Below, in pieces: positions 25,010 through 33,261 of a DNA stretch of 50,582 nt (positions are counted from its first letter, which is position 1; every line of letters begins with the position of its first letter). The position numbers and the translations under genes are program-made. The DNA is taken from the NCBI GenBank assembly GCA_029248265.1, contig JAQWJQ010000013.1, positions 1-50,582 on the forward strand, written 5' to 3'. The notes beneath the pieces are model-generated. The model made no database searches. It was not told where the DNA came from and saw only the letters and a program-made list of their open reading frames with translations. Origin of the DNA: Planctomycetota bacterium (GTDB lineage Bacteria > Planctomycetota > UBA1135 > GCA-002686595).

Positions 25010-26419
25010 ATGACCCGCCACGAGCACACTGACCTCGCCACCGTGGACCGCCGCCGGTTCCTGCGCGGCTCCGCCGTGGCGCTGGCGCTGCCTTGGCTCG
25101 AGTCCATGGCGGCCGCGTGGCCGGCGAGCGGCGCGCGGGAGAAGCGGCGGCGGCTCGCCTGCGTGTACTTCCCCGACGGCGTCCCCATGCCCTTGGCGGA
25201 GGACCCCGCCTTCGAGGACTGGTCGTGGTTCCCCCACGGGAGCGGGAAGGAGTATCGCTTCACGAAGTGCTTCGAGCCCCTCGCGTCCATGCGCGAGGAG
25301 TTCACGGTCTTCTCAGGCCTCTCGCACCCCGCGGTCCGCGATGTGCACGGCCACTCCAACGCGGACCAGTTCCTCACCGGCGTCGACACGGGCGCCAAGG
25401 GCGACTACCGCAACGGGATCTCCCTGGACCAGGTCTTCGCCGCGCACGCGGGCGACGAGACCCGCCACGCCTCGATGGTCCTCTCCACTGACGGCGGCAC
25501 GGGCACGCCCCGCGGCGCACACACCCTCTCGTTCACGCGGACCGGGCGGGCGATCCCCGCGGAGCACCGGCCGAAGCGCATCTTTGACACGCTCTTCCTC
25601 AAGAAGGACGACGACGCGGCGCGGCGCCTCGCCATGAGCGAGAGCGCGCTGGATGATCTGCTCGAGGACGCCCGCGCCCTGCGGGGCTCCCTCTCCGCCG
25701 CGGACCGCGAGTCCCTGGACGAGTACCTCGAGTCGGTCCGTGAGACCGAGTTGCGGGTGGAGAAGGCCAAGCGCTGGGCGCGCATCCCCCTGCCCAAGGT
25801 CAAGGGCGACCACCTCAACCTCGACGTGACCCTGGAGGAGCCCAGGCTCTACCTCCAGACCATGTACGAGCTCATGTACCTGGCGTTCCGGACGGACTCC
25901 ACGCGCACCGCGAGCTACCAGATCGGCCGCGAGAACGGGGTTGGCCGCAGCGACATCCTCTCCCGTGCGGTGGACTTGCCCCTGAGCCACCAGCTCTCCC
26001 ACGACACGAAGAACCCCGGGGGCTGGAAGAACTTCAGCGTCTACTGCCGCTTCCTCAACGAGGAGTTCGGCCGCTTCGTCGCGAGGCTCAAGGACACCCC
26101 CGAGCCCGGCGGCGACGGCAGCATGCTGGACCACTCCTTGCTGCTCTTCGGCTCCGCGTCCAGCGCCTTTCACCTGTCACGGAATTACCCCCTGATCCTC
26201 GCCGGCGGCAAGGACATGGGCTTCCGCCACGGCCAGTACGTGAACCTCGTGGGGGACAACGCGTACGGCGGCTCGTGGAGCGGCGGCCAGGAGCCCTGGC
26301 AGCGCGAGTTCACCCACGAGGATCGTCCCCTGGCAGACCTCTACCTCACCATGCTCCAGCGCCTCGGCGTGGAGACGGACACCTTCGCCGGCAGCACCAC
26401 GCCCCTCGAGGGCGTCTGA
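25010..26419 (+). CDS. DUF1552 protein with Tat signal, partner of the preceding gene
   Basis: 469 residues. A twin-arginine signal is plain: DRRRFLRGSAVALALPWLESM at residues about 13-33, so the protein is probably exported folded and may carry a cofactor or metal. The mature part follows DUF1552, a relative of the DUF1501/sulfatase-like fold: RLACVYFPDGVPMP, EFTVFSGLSHPAVRDVHGHSN, ISLDQVFAAHAG and MLDHSLLLFGSASS, then GQYVNLVGDNAY and LYLTMLQRLGVETDTFAG. It lies 15 bases behind the DUF1592 gene on the same strand, an arrangement found repeatedly in planctomycetes; a joint complex is inferred from that pairing. Its stop codon is inside the loop of a terminator hairpin (26401-26434), so the operon ends here. 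Confidence 0.9.
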   Translation: MTRHEHTDLATVDRRRFLRGSAVALALPWLESMAAAWPASGAREKRRRLACVYFPDGVPMPLAEDPAFEDWSWFPHGSGKEYRFTKCFEPLASMREEFTVFSGLSHPAVRDVHGHSNADQFLTGVDTGAKGDYRNGISLDQVFAAHAGDETRHASMVLSTDGGTGTPRGAHTLSFTRTGRAIPAEHRPKRIFDTLFLKKDDDAARRLAMSESALDDLLEDARALRGSLSAADRESLDEYLESVRETELRVEKAKRWARIPLPKVKGDHLNLDVTLEEPRLYLQTMYELMYLAFRTDSTRTASYQIGRENGVGRSDILSRAVDLPLSHQLSHDTKNPGGWKNFSVYCRFLNEEFGRFVARLKDTPEPGGDGSMLDHSLLLFGSASSAFHLSRNYPLILAGGKDMGFRHGQYVNLVGDNAYGGSWSGGQEPWQREFTHEDRPLADLYLTMLQRLGVETDTFAGSTTPLEGV

Positions 26420-26434
26420 GCGCCCCCGAGGGGC
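26401..26434. terminator. Bidirectional terminator enclosing a stop codon
   Basis: Positions 26401-26414 pair with 26421-26434: 13 of 14 positions are complementary, with one A-C mismatch and the loop TCTGAG. The stop codon of the DUF1552 gene (26417-26419) lies in the loop. The convergent gene on the minus strand ends seven bases further on, so one hairpin can serve both. Confidence 0.7.
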
Positions 26435-26440
26435 TGGAGC

Positions 26441-27124
26441 TCACGCCTCCTCCTCTGGACTCGGATCGTCGGGGCGCCGGGGCGGGGCGGTCATGCGACG
26501 CCACCGGTCAACGAGCGAGTCCAACACGTCGTGGATGGGCATGTGCTCGGCCCCAGGGGCGCCGACCCAGAGCTCCTCGGCCATGATGCGGACCTGCCAA
26601 CCGTCCTCGAACTCGAGGAAGAGGCCGGCCTCCAACCGCTCGTCCACCAGACCCTCTTCGCCGGACGGCGCGGGCCCCTCGAGGTGGAAGAGCAGCTCGC
26701 GGCACCGCTCCAGGCCGTGGACCTCGAAGCGCCCGGTGACGTCCTCGCCGAACTGGTGCCAGATCATCCGGCCGGACCAGCGGTTGGGCCCGCGGTTGGG
26801 CCTCTCGGAGTAGGGAGGGATGAGCGGGACGCCCTTGCCGATGACGGTGGCCTGGTCCGGCCCCCCTCGGGTCCACCAGCCCGCCCGCTCCCGTTGGCGG
26901 ATGACCTCGGCCGCGTGGATCCACCCGAGCTCTCGCTCCGCGAGGATGGCCGAGGGCCACGGCTCGGATGCGCCGCCGGCGGGGCGATGGCGGAGCTCCA
27001 GCGAGGGCACCTGATCGTCGCCGACGAGGGCCCGGATCTCATGGGCGGGCCCGAGCCGTTCCATGTGGATGGGCCTCCTGGGGGGGATCGGTTGCCCCGG
27101 GGCGTGGGCGGTCGGGCGGCTCAT
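26441..27124 (-). CDS. Hypothetical protein, translationally coupled to an integrase-N-terminus-like gene
   Basis: 227 residues from the ATG at 27124, which overlaps the stop of the upstream gene as ATGA. An internal ATG (MERLGPAHEIRALVGDD) twenty codons later is a possible alternative start. There is no signal peptide. The protein is rich in Trp, Glu and Arg, with segments ERELGWIHAAEVIRQRERAG, WSGRMIWHQFGEDVTGRFEV, LFLEFEDGWQVRIMAEELWV and MPIHDVLDSLVDRWRRM. The pattern is that of a compact soluble alpha/beta protein, but I do not recognise a family. The coupling suggests that it works with the 69-residue upstream protein. Convergent with the DUF1552 gene. Confidence 0.65.
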   Translation of the reverse strand: MSRPTAHAPGQPIPPRRPIHMERLGPAHEIRALVGDDQVPSLELRHRPAGGASEPWPSAILAERELGWIHAAEVIRQRERAGWWTRGGPDQATVIGKGVPLIPPYSERPNRGPNRWSGRMIWHQFGEDVTGRFEVHGLERCRELLFHLEGPAPSGEEGLVDERLEAGLFLEFEDGWQVRIMAEELWVGAPGAEHMPIHDVLDSLVDRWRRMTAPPRRPDDPSPEEEA

Positions 27125-27330
27125 GCGGACGCCTCCCCGCGGGGGCGGAGCAGGAGGTCGCGGAGCTCGCGGGCCTCCTCCAGATCCTTCGTGCCGAGGG
27201 AGATCCTCATGCGACGCCGGGTGTGGGGCGTCGGCCGGACGGTGTAGTGGCACCACCAGGTCCCGTGGTTGTTCCACAGGTGGTGATTCGGACGGTCCGC
27301 GTGGACGCGGATGGCGAGTGTCGGTCGCAT
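27121..27330 (-). CDS. Small protein resembling the N-terminal arm domain of tyrosine integrases
   Basis: 69 residues with GGAG eight bases before the ATG. The sequence HHLWNNHGTWWCHYTVRP, then RRRMRISLGTKDLEEARELRD, resembles the arm-type DNA-binding N-terminus of phage integrases, where a three-stranded sheet (W-x-x-x-Y-x-V ... R-x-S-L-G-T-x-D) is followed by an AR-x-x-RD helix. The catalytic domain is absent and the gene ends cleanly by overlapping the next start, so it looks like a stand-alone family and not a truncated integrase. Small proteins of this type occur widely in planctomycetes as far as I recall. Role unknown; DNA binding is inference. Confidence 0.65.
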   Translation of the reverse strand: MRPTLAIRVHADRPNHHLWNNHGTWWCHYTVRPTPHTRRRMRISLGTKDLEEARELRDLLLRPRGEASA

Positions 27331-27615
27331 GATGCGCTCCCTGGTCAGAGACCCCCTGGGCGCATCAGGAAGCGAGGGGGTCCACGGGGTGCGGACGGCT
27401 CTCGCCGGAGAGGTTGTTCACGGGGGCTCCCGTGCTCATCGACCCACTTGGGTCAAACCACCTTGGCTCTCCGCGCCAGGTTGGCAGGTCCGCGAGAGGC
27501 GAACCGTTCCTGATGATGGACCTCTTATCGCGCAGCGGGCCCCTCACCTCAAGTGGCGGCCGTGTCATACGCGTGAAGTTTGCCGTCGAGGTCTCGATGC
27601 GGTCCTGGCAGCAAG

Positions 27616-27939
27616 TCAGTCGCTCTTCCTACGCAAGCGCAGGAAGAGGATCAGCGGCAGGGGGGAGAGCGCGGCGACGGAGTAGAGGGGCGCGACGCCC
27701 TCGCCCTTGATCTGGGCCAGGACCACGATGAAGGTCACCACCGGCATCATCGTGGCGTAGATGACCAGCGGGACCGGCCACAGGGCGCTGTTGCGGGCCT
27801 TCTGGAGGACGTCGAGCCACCCGGCCACGAAGGTGATCACGATCATGCCCGTGAAGAGCCCCTCGGCGCTGTCGAGGAGCCCGCCCTCATTCTGGGGGAC
27901 CTTGGGGCTGGCGAGGATGGTGGCGAGCAGGGCGTACAT
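27616..27939 (-). CDS. Small integral membrane protein of unknown function
   Basis: 107 residues from the ATG at 27939; the open frame further upstream is Pro/Arg-rich and not protein-like. Three hydrophobic segments are evident: about residues 27-46 (EGLFTGMIVITFVAGWLDVL), 53-77 (LWPVPLVIYATMMPVVTFIV) and 85-101 (APLYSVAALSPLPLILFL). The end is basic (RLRRKSD), which suggests a cytoplasmic C-terminus. No family is recognised. It is divergent from the ASPIC/UnbV gene at 28320. Confidence 0.65.
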   Translation of the reverse strand: MYALLATILASPKVPQNEGGLLDSAEGLFTGMIVITFVAGWLDVLQKARNSALWPVPLVIYATMMPVVTFIVVLAQIKGEGVAPLYSVAALSPLPLILFLRLRRKSD

Positions 27940-28167
27940 GGCTGGAAGCGTAGCGGGGTCGGGTGGCTGGGATCGGGGGACTCGAGAGTTCCTCCCCGTT
28001 CGTCGCCGTGTTCGCCGGGGAGGGCCCAGGGGACGCGGGTCGAGGGGCGGCCGCCCAGTACGGTCCTGGCCGCTGCTCTCCGCTGTCCCCGTCTCGTGCC
28101 GCGACGGAATCACCTCCTGGGTCTCTCTCGCCGGCGTCGCTGGTGAGGAGGGCGCGACCCCTGTGCT

Positions 28168-28185
28168 TGTGACCAAAGGGTCACA
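28168..28185. promoter_or_regulatory. CRP-like palindrome in the 27940-28319 gap
   Basis: TGTGACC-AAAG-GGTCACA, a perfect 7-bp palindrome lying 135 bases before the ATG at 28320. The half-sites TGTGA and TCACA equal those of CRP/FNR-type sites, but the spacing is 8 instead of 6. The rest of this 380-base divergent region shows nothing else I can support. Confidence 0.4.
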
Positions 28186-28319
28186 CTTGGCGGCACAGGT
28201 TGAGACGAAGGAGGCGGGGATGCTGTGGGCGGACGAGGATTCCCCTCGTCGTGGACCCTACCCCCCCCGAATTTGGCGGTGAAGGGCACACTGGAGGTGT
28301 TCTCTACCTCTTCAAACGC

Positions 28320-29984
28320 ATGCAGTCTCTCCTCGCCGCGCTCGCCTCCACGCTCCTCCTCCAAGGGACGAGCGGCGCACAAGTTCAGTTCGTGGATGTC
28401 ACGGACGCCGCCGGCCTTGCGGTGCCCCAGGGGGCTGGCCTCCAGATCGGCTTCGGTGCCGGGCTGGAGCAGCTACAGATGACCGGTGGAGCCGCCGCCG
28501 GTGACTTCAACGGGGATGGCTGGGTGGACCTGTTCGTCACCATGCTGGACCGGCACGACGTGCTGTTCGCGAACCTGGGCGTGGACGGGAATGGTGACCA
28601 CCGCGGGTTCCGCGACGTGACGGCCCGGTGTTTCCCGGCCCCTGGGCCTGGCCCGCGCAGCAACGGCGCGGTCTTCGGGGACATCGATAACGACGGTGAC
28701 GAGGACCTCTACCTCACCTCCGTCGGTTCGACCCGTTATCAGCTGTGGATCAACGACGGAGAGGGCCACTTCCGTGAGCGGGCGCGGCAACGCGGCGCCG
28801 CGGTGGAGACGACGCGCTTTCACTCGGGTCAGAGCCCGGCGCTTGGAGACTTTGACAGGGACGGTTGGCTCGACCTGTACGTGACCGAGTGGGTCCTCAT
28901 GCACCCCTCCTTCCCGGTGGCGCCCCACACCCGGCTCCTGCGGAACCGCGGCGCTGCGGCGCCGGGCCACTTCGAGGACGTCACGGCGGCGGCCGGGCTC
29001 GACCTCGGGATGGAGACGGGCTCGAGCGCCCTCGGGAACCCCACCGGCGCGTTCCAGTTCACGCCTCGATTCTCTGACCTGGACGGGGACGGCTGGCCGG
29101 ACCTGGCCATCGCAGGCGATTTTCTGACGAGCCACCTCTTCTGGAACAACGGCGACGGAACCTTCACGGAGGGGACGGCCGCCGCCGGGGTGGGTGGCGA
29201 CCAGAACGGCATGGGCGCGACCATCGCGGACTACAACGGCGACGGGCTGCTGGACTGGTTCGTGACGTCGATCTACGACAGGGTGAATGATTGCACCCAG
29301 GGCAGCTGCGGGTGGGGCTCGACCGGGAATCGCCTCTACCTCAACGCGGGCGGTCGAGGCTTCGTGGACGGTACGGACGCCGCGGGCGTTCGCGACGGCG
29401 GGTGGGGGTGGGGCGCGACGAGCCTCGACTACGACAACGACGGGGACGTGGACCTGACGATGACCAATGGCATCGACTGGGATGCCCTCTCCAACGACGA
29501 CCACTTCATCGACGACCCCATGCGCCTGTGGCGCAACGACGGCGCGACCTTCACCGAGGTCGCTCAGTCCGTGGGCCTGACCGCGACGGCCAAGGGCAAG
29601 GGCTACCTGACCCTCGACTACGACCGGGACGGCGACCTGGACCTCTATGTCGTCCACCACGGCGAGGTCCCTGTCCTCTACGAGAACGTGGGCGGGGACC
29701 AGAACGACTGGATCCAGCTGGACCTGGTGGGCAGCGCCTCCAACCGCGACGCCGTGGGCGCCTTCGTGCGCCTCACCGCCGCGCCGGGGGTGCCCGAGCA
29801 GGTTCGCGAGACCAGCCGCGGCAGCAACTTCCTCTCCTCGGATGAGGACCTGGTGCACTTCGGCCTCGGCGCGCCGTCGTCCCAGGGGACCGTCGCTCGG
29901 ATCGAGGTCCGATGGCCCAGCGGCCAGACCACCGTGCTCACGGATGTGGCCCGCAACCAGCGCCACACCGTGGTCGAGCCCTGA
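28320..29984 (+). CDS. Exported FG-GAP/VCBS-repeat protein with ASPIC/UnbV C-terminus
   Basis: 554 residues from the ATG at 28320, which starts the signal peptide MQSLLAALASTLLLQGTSGA. Repeated calcium-loop blades of an integrin-like propeller are seen throughout: GDFNGDGWVDLFVT, GDIDNDGDEDLYLT, GDFDRDGWLDLYVT, SDLDGDGWPDLAIA, ADYNGDGLLDWFVT, LDYDNDGDVDLTMT and LDYDRDGDLDLYVV. That makes seven blades, as in a complete propeller. The final 80 residues are an ASPIC/UnbV domain (DAVGAFVRLTAAPG, then RIEVRWPSGQTTVLTDV). Proteins of this CRTAC1-like architecture are exported and bind calcium; substrate or partner unknown. The propeller/CxxCH gene follows 95 bases downstream on the same strand. Confidence 0.92.
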   Translation: MQSLLAALASTLLLQGTSGAQVQFVDVTDAAGLAVPQGAGLQIGFGAGLEQLQMTGGAAAGDFNGDGWVDLFVTMLDRHDVLFANLGVDGNGDHRGFRDVTARCFPAPGPGPRSNGAVFGDIDNDGDEDLYLTSVGSTRYQLWINDGEGHFRERARQRGAAVETTRFHSGQSPALGDFDRDGWLDLYVTEWVLMHPSFPVAPHTRLLRNRGAAAPGHFEDVTAAAGLDLGMETGSSALGNPTGAFQFTPRFSDLDGDGWPDLAIAGDFLTSHLFWNNGDGTFTEGTAAAGVGGDQNGMGATIADYNGDGLLDWFVTSIYDRVNDCTQGSCGWGSTGNRLYLNAGGRGFVDGTDAAGVRDGGWGWGATSLDYDNDGDVDLTMTNGIDWDALSNDDHFIDDPMRLWRNDGATFTEVAQSVGLTATAKGKGYLTLDYDRDGDLDLYVVHHGEVPVLYENVGGDQNDWIQLDLVGSASNRDAVGAFVRLTAAPGVPEQVRETSRGSNFLSSDEDLVHFGLGAPSSQGTVARIEVRWPSGQTTVLTDVARNQRHTVVEP

Positions 29985-30078
29985 CCCCGCTGGCGAAAGT
30001 TTGGACTTCGGGCGAGACCTCATCGGGGGAGCTCGGTTCCAACCGTTTTGTCGCCATGCCGGACCTGCTCGCTGCCCG

Positions 30079-33000
30079 ATGATTCGACTCGCCCTCCACG
30101 TTCTGTTCGCTCCGCTGGCTCTGGCTTCCGCCCAGACGGACTTCGTGCACTGGGAGACGCCCCATGTCTCCCCGGTGGCCCTGGACGCGGCGAGCCAACG
30201 ACTCCTGGTTTGCAACACGCCGGACGCGCGCCTGGAGGTCCTCGATGTCTCCAACGGTGTCCCCGTGCCGCTCACCTCGATCCCGGTGGGTCTCGATCCG
30301 GTGTCCGTGCGCCTCCGTGGGGGAGACGAGGCGTGGGTCGTGAACTCGATCTCTGACTCCATCAGCGTCGTGGACCTCTCGTCGGGGTCCGTCGTCCGGA
30401 CCATCCGCACGGCCGACGAGCCCGCGGACGTCGTCTTCGCGGGGAACCCCGTGCGGGCCTTCGTCTCATGCTCCCAGCCGAACCTGGTGCAGGTCTTCGA
30501 CCCGGACGCGCCAGGCGCGCCCCTGGCCGAGGTCCCGCTGCGCGCGGAGGAGCCCCGTGCCATGGCCGTGAGCCCGGACGGCTCGACCGTCCACGTGGCC
30601 ATCTTCGAGTCGGGCAACGGCTCCACGATCCTCGCCGGTGGCGCCGACCTGAACAATGGGACGCCCGAGATCCCCAACGTTGTCTCCGATCCCACGGGGC
30701 CCTACGGCGGGCAGAACCCGCCGCCCAACGACGGTGCCTCGTTCGCTCCGGCCATGCGCCCGGGGAACCCAGCGCCGCCGGCGGTGGGCTTGATCGTCAA
30801 GCACGATGGACAGGGCCGGTGGATGGACGACAACGGCGGCAACTGGACCGACCTCGTCAGCGGTCCCGATGCAGCGCGCTCCGGCCGTCCGGTGGGCTGG
30901 CGAATGGCGGACCGGGACGTGGCGAGCATCGACGCTCAGTCGCTGACGGTGACCTACAGCGGCGGGCTCATGAACATCAACATGGCCCTCGCGGTGCATC
31001 CGGTGAGCGAGTCGGTGACGGTCGTCGGGACGGACGGGACGAACGAGACCCGCTTCGAGCCCAACCTCGACGGAGTCTTCCTTCGGGTGCGCCTCGCGAC
31101 CGTCGCCACGTCTGGCTCGACGACGCTGGTGGACCTCAACCCGCACCTGGACTACTCGACCAGCGGCGTCCCCCAGGCGGAGCGGGACCTCGCGGTCGGG
31201 GACCCCCGCGGCATCGCGTGGCGCGCCGACGGCGGGCGGGCGTACATCACCGGCATGGGATCGAACAACGTCGTGGCGATCGACGCCACCGGGGCGCGGG
31301 TGGGCGCGCCCATCGAGGTGGGGGAGGGGCCCACGGGGATCGCTCTCGACGCCGCTGGCCAGCGGGCGTTCGTGGTGAACAAGTTCGACGCGAGTGTCTC
31401 GGTGGTCGACCTCGTGCAGGGGCGGGAGACCGTCCGGGTCCCGTTCCACGACCCCTCGCCCGAGGTGATCAAGGTCGGCCGGCGCCACCTGTACGACACC
31501 CACGCGGGCTCCGGGCTTGGTCATGTGGCGTGCGCGTCGTGCCACGTGGACTCACGGACGGACCGCCTCGCCTGGGATCTCGGCGACCCGTCAGCGCCCA
31601 TGGACTCGGACAGCGGGCTCAACCTCGGCATGGGGCTGCCCGGGATGACCACAGGCTTCGAGGACTTCCACCCCATGAAGGGACCGATGACGACGCAGAC
31701 CCTGCAGGACATCATCGGCAAGGAGCCCCTGCACTGGCGCGGTGACAAGGACAGCCTCCACGACTTCGCCGGCGCGTTCGTGGGGTTGCAGGGGGACGAC
31801 GCGCCGCCCAGCAGGGCAGACATCGACGAGTTCGAGGCCTTCCTGGCCACGGTCTCCTTCCCTCCGAATCCGTTCCGTGGCCCAGGCAATGCCCTGCCCA
31901 CCGACCTCCCGCTCCCCGACCACTTCAGCCCCGGTCGCTTCTCTCCTGCCGGAACGCCCCTGCCCAACGGCGATGCGCAGGCGGCCCTGGGGTTGTACCT
32001 GCCGCCAGTGCTCCTTGACCGCGGCGCGCTGGCCTGCGTCACCTGCCACACGTTACCCACGGGCCTCGGCCCGAACATGCGGCTGCAGGGGTTCACCTAC
32101 GCCCCCATCCCGGAGGGGCCTGAGGGAGAGGCGCACCACGGGCTCGTGTCCACGGACGGATCGACCAACGTCAACATGAAGATCTCGCAGCTGCGGAACA
32201 TGCACGAGAAGGTGGGCATGGACTTCACGCAGGCCGAGTCCCTCTCAGGCTTCGGCTTCCTGCACGACGGCAGTATCCCATCGATGGCGGCCTTCCTCGC
32301 GGTGGAGACCTTTGACTTTCAGAATGATCAGCAGCTGGCGGACATGGTGGCGCTGATGATGTCCTTCGCTGGTTCGGACCTCCCGAACGGGTCGGTGAAC
32401 AGCATCATGTTCCCGCCCGGAACGGCGAGCCTCGACACCCACGCCGGGGTCGGGATCCAGCTCACGCTCGAGGATGTCGCGAGCGCGGCGCAGGAGGACC
32501 TCGACCTCTTGCTGTTGCTCGCCAATGAGGCGGAGCTGGGACGCATCGGCCTCGTGGGCCATGGCCTGATCGGCGGCGTCCGGCGGGGGGCGGTCTACGA
32601 GCAAGGGGGCACCATCCAGACCGATCGCGCTGGCGAGAGCATGGCCACGGCGGCCTTCCTGGCGTTGGCGACCCCTGGGACACCGCTCACCATGACCGCG
32701 GTGCCCGTTGGCACCCAGCAGCGCATCGGCGTGGACCGGGACGCAGACGGCTTCCTCGACCAGGACGAGCGCGACGCCGGCAGCGACCCGGCGAACCCGA
32801 GCAGCGTCCCGTCCATCGGCACCAACTACTGCGGCCCCGCCGTGGCGAACGCGTCGGGCGCCCCGGGCCGGATCGCCGCCATCGGCAGCCCCGTGGCCGC
32901 GGATGGCGACCTGCGCCTCTCGGCCACGTCGTTGCCTGCCCAGAGCGCGGGCTACTTCGTCGGCTCCATGACCCAGGGCTTCGTCCCGAACCCCGGCGGC

Positions 33001-33234
33001 AGCGTGGGCAACCTGTGCATCGCCGGCGACGTCGCTCGGTTCGCAGCCCAGCTCCGCAGCACGGGGGCCACGGGCTCGTTCTCCATCGAGGTCGACCTCA
33101 CCTCGATCCCGACCAACCCGGGCCAGCCCGTCCTCGCCGGTCAGACCTGGAACTTCCAGGCCTGGTTCCGCGACTCCGCCGGCGGCCAGGCCACCTCGAA
33201 CTTCACCGACGGGATCTCGATCCCGTTCCAGTGA
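30079..33234 (+). CDS. Exported YVTN-type propeller with two CxxCH motifs and shared C-terminal module
   Basis: 1051 residues from the ATG at 30079 (signal MIRLALHVLFAPLALASA). Residues about 30-475 are YVTN/lactonase-like propeller repeats (GGDEAWVVNSISDSISVVD, DGGRAYITGMGSNNVVAID, AGQRAFVVNKFDASVSVVD). A di-haem-peroxidase-like segment follows: CASCH at residue 485 and CVTCH at residue 653, with GPMTTQTLQDIIGKEPLHWR between them and KISQLRNMHEKVG after. The last 130 residues are the GTNYC ... NFQAWFRD ... SNFTDGISIPF module shared with the proteins at 20428 and 6960. The architecture predicts an exported c-type cytochrome that couples substrate binding to electron transfer and is held at the surface. 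Conserved enough to look active; the substrate is unknown. Confidence 0.88.
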   Translation: MIRLALHVLFAPLALASAQTDFVHWETPHVSPVALDAASQRLLVCNTPDARLEVLDVSNGVPVPLTSIPVGLDPVSVRLRGGDEAWVVNSISDSISVVDLSSGSVVRTIRTADEPADVVFAGNPVRAFVSCSQPNLVQVFDPDAPGAPLAEVPLRAEEPRAMAVSPDGSTVHVAIFESGNGSTILAGGADLNNGTPEIPNVVSDPTGPYGGQNPPPNDGASFAPAMRPGNPAPPAVGLIVKHDGQGRWMDDNGGNWTDLVSGPDAARSGRPVGWRMADRDVASIDAQSLTVTYSGGLMNINMALAVHPVSESVTVVGTDGTNETRFEPNLDGVFLRVRLATVATSGSTTLVDLNPHLDYSTSGVPQAERDLAVGDPRGIAWRADGGRAYITGMGSNNVVAIDATGARVGAPIEVGEGPTGIALDAAGQRAFVVNKFDASVSVVDLVQGRETVRVPFHDPSPEVIKVGRRHLYDTHAGSGLGHVACASCHVDSRTDRLAWDLGDPSAPMDSDSGLNLGMGLPGMTTGFEDFHPMKGPMTTQTLQDIIGKEPLHWRGDKDSLHDFAGAFVGLQGDDAPPSRADIDEFEAFLATVSFPPNPFRGPGNALPTDLPLPDHFSPGRFSPAGTPLPNGDAQAALGLYLPPVLLDRGALACVTCHTLPTGLGPNMRLQGFTYAPIPEGPEGEAHHGLVSTDGSTNVNMKISQLRNMHEKVGMDFTQAESLSGFGFLHDGSIPSMAAFLAVETFDFQNDQQLADMVALMMSFAGSDLPNGSVNSIMFPPGTASLDTHAGVGIQLTLEDVASAAQEDLDLLLLLANEAELGRIGLVGHGLIGGVRRGAVYEQGGTIQTDRAGESMATAAFLALATPGTPLTMTAVPVGTQQRIGVDRDADGFLDQDERDAGSDPANPSSVPSIGTNYCGPAVANASGAPGRIAAIGSPVAADGDLRLSATSLPAQSAGYFVGSMTQGFVPNPGGSVGNLCIAGDVARFAAQLRSTGATGSFSIEVDLTSIPTNPGQPVLAGQTWNFQAWFRDSAGGQATSNFTDGISIPFQ

Positions 33235-33252
33235 GCCCGAGGGGCCGGGCTC
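33233..33252. terminator. Bidirectional terminator between convergent genes
   Basis: GAGCCCG (33233-33239) and CGGGCTC (33246-33252) form a 7-bp stem with a 6-base loop. It begins within the stop codon of the plus-strand gene and lies ten bases from the end of the minus-strand gene at 33262. Confidence 0.55.
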
Positions 33253-33261
33253 GAGGGCCGG

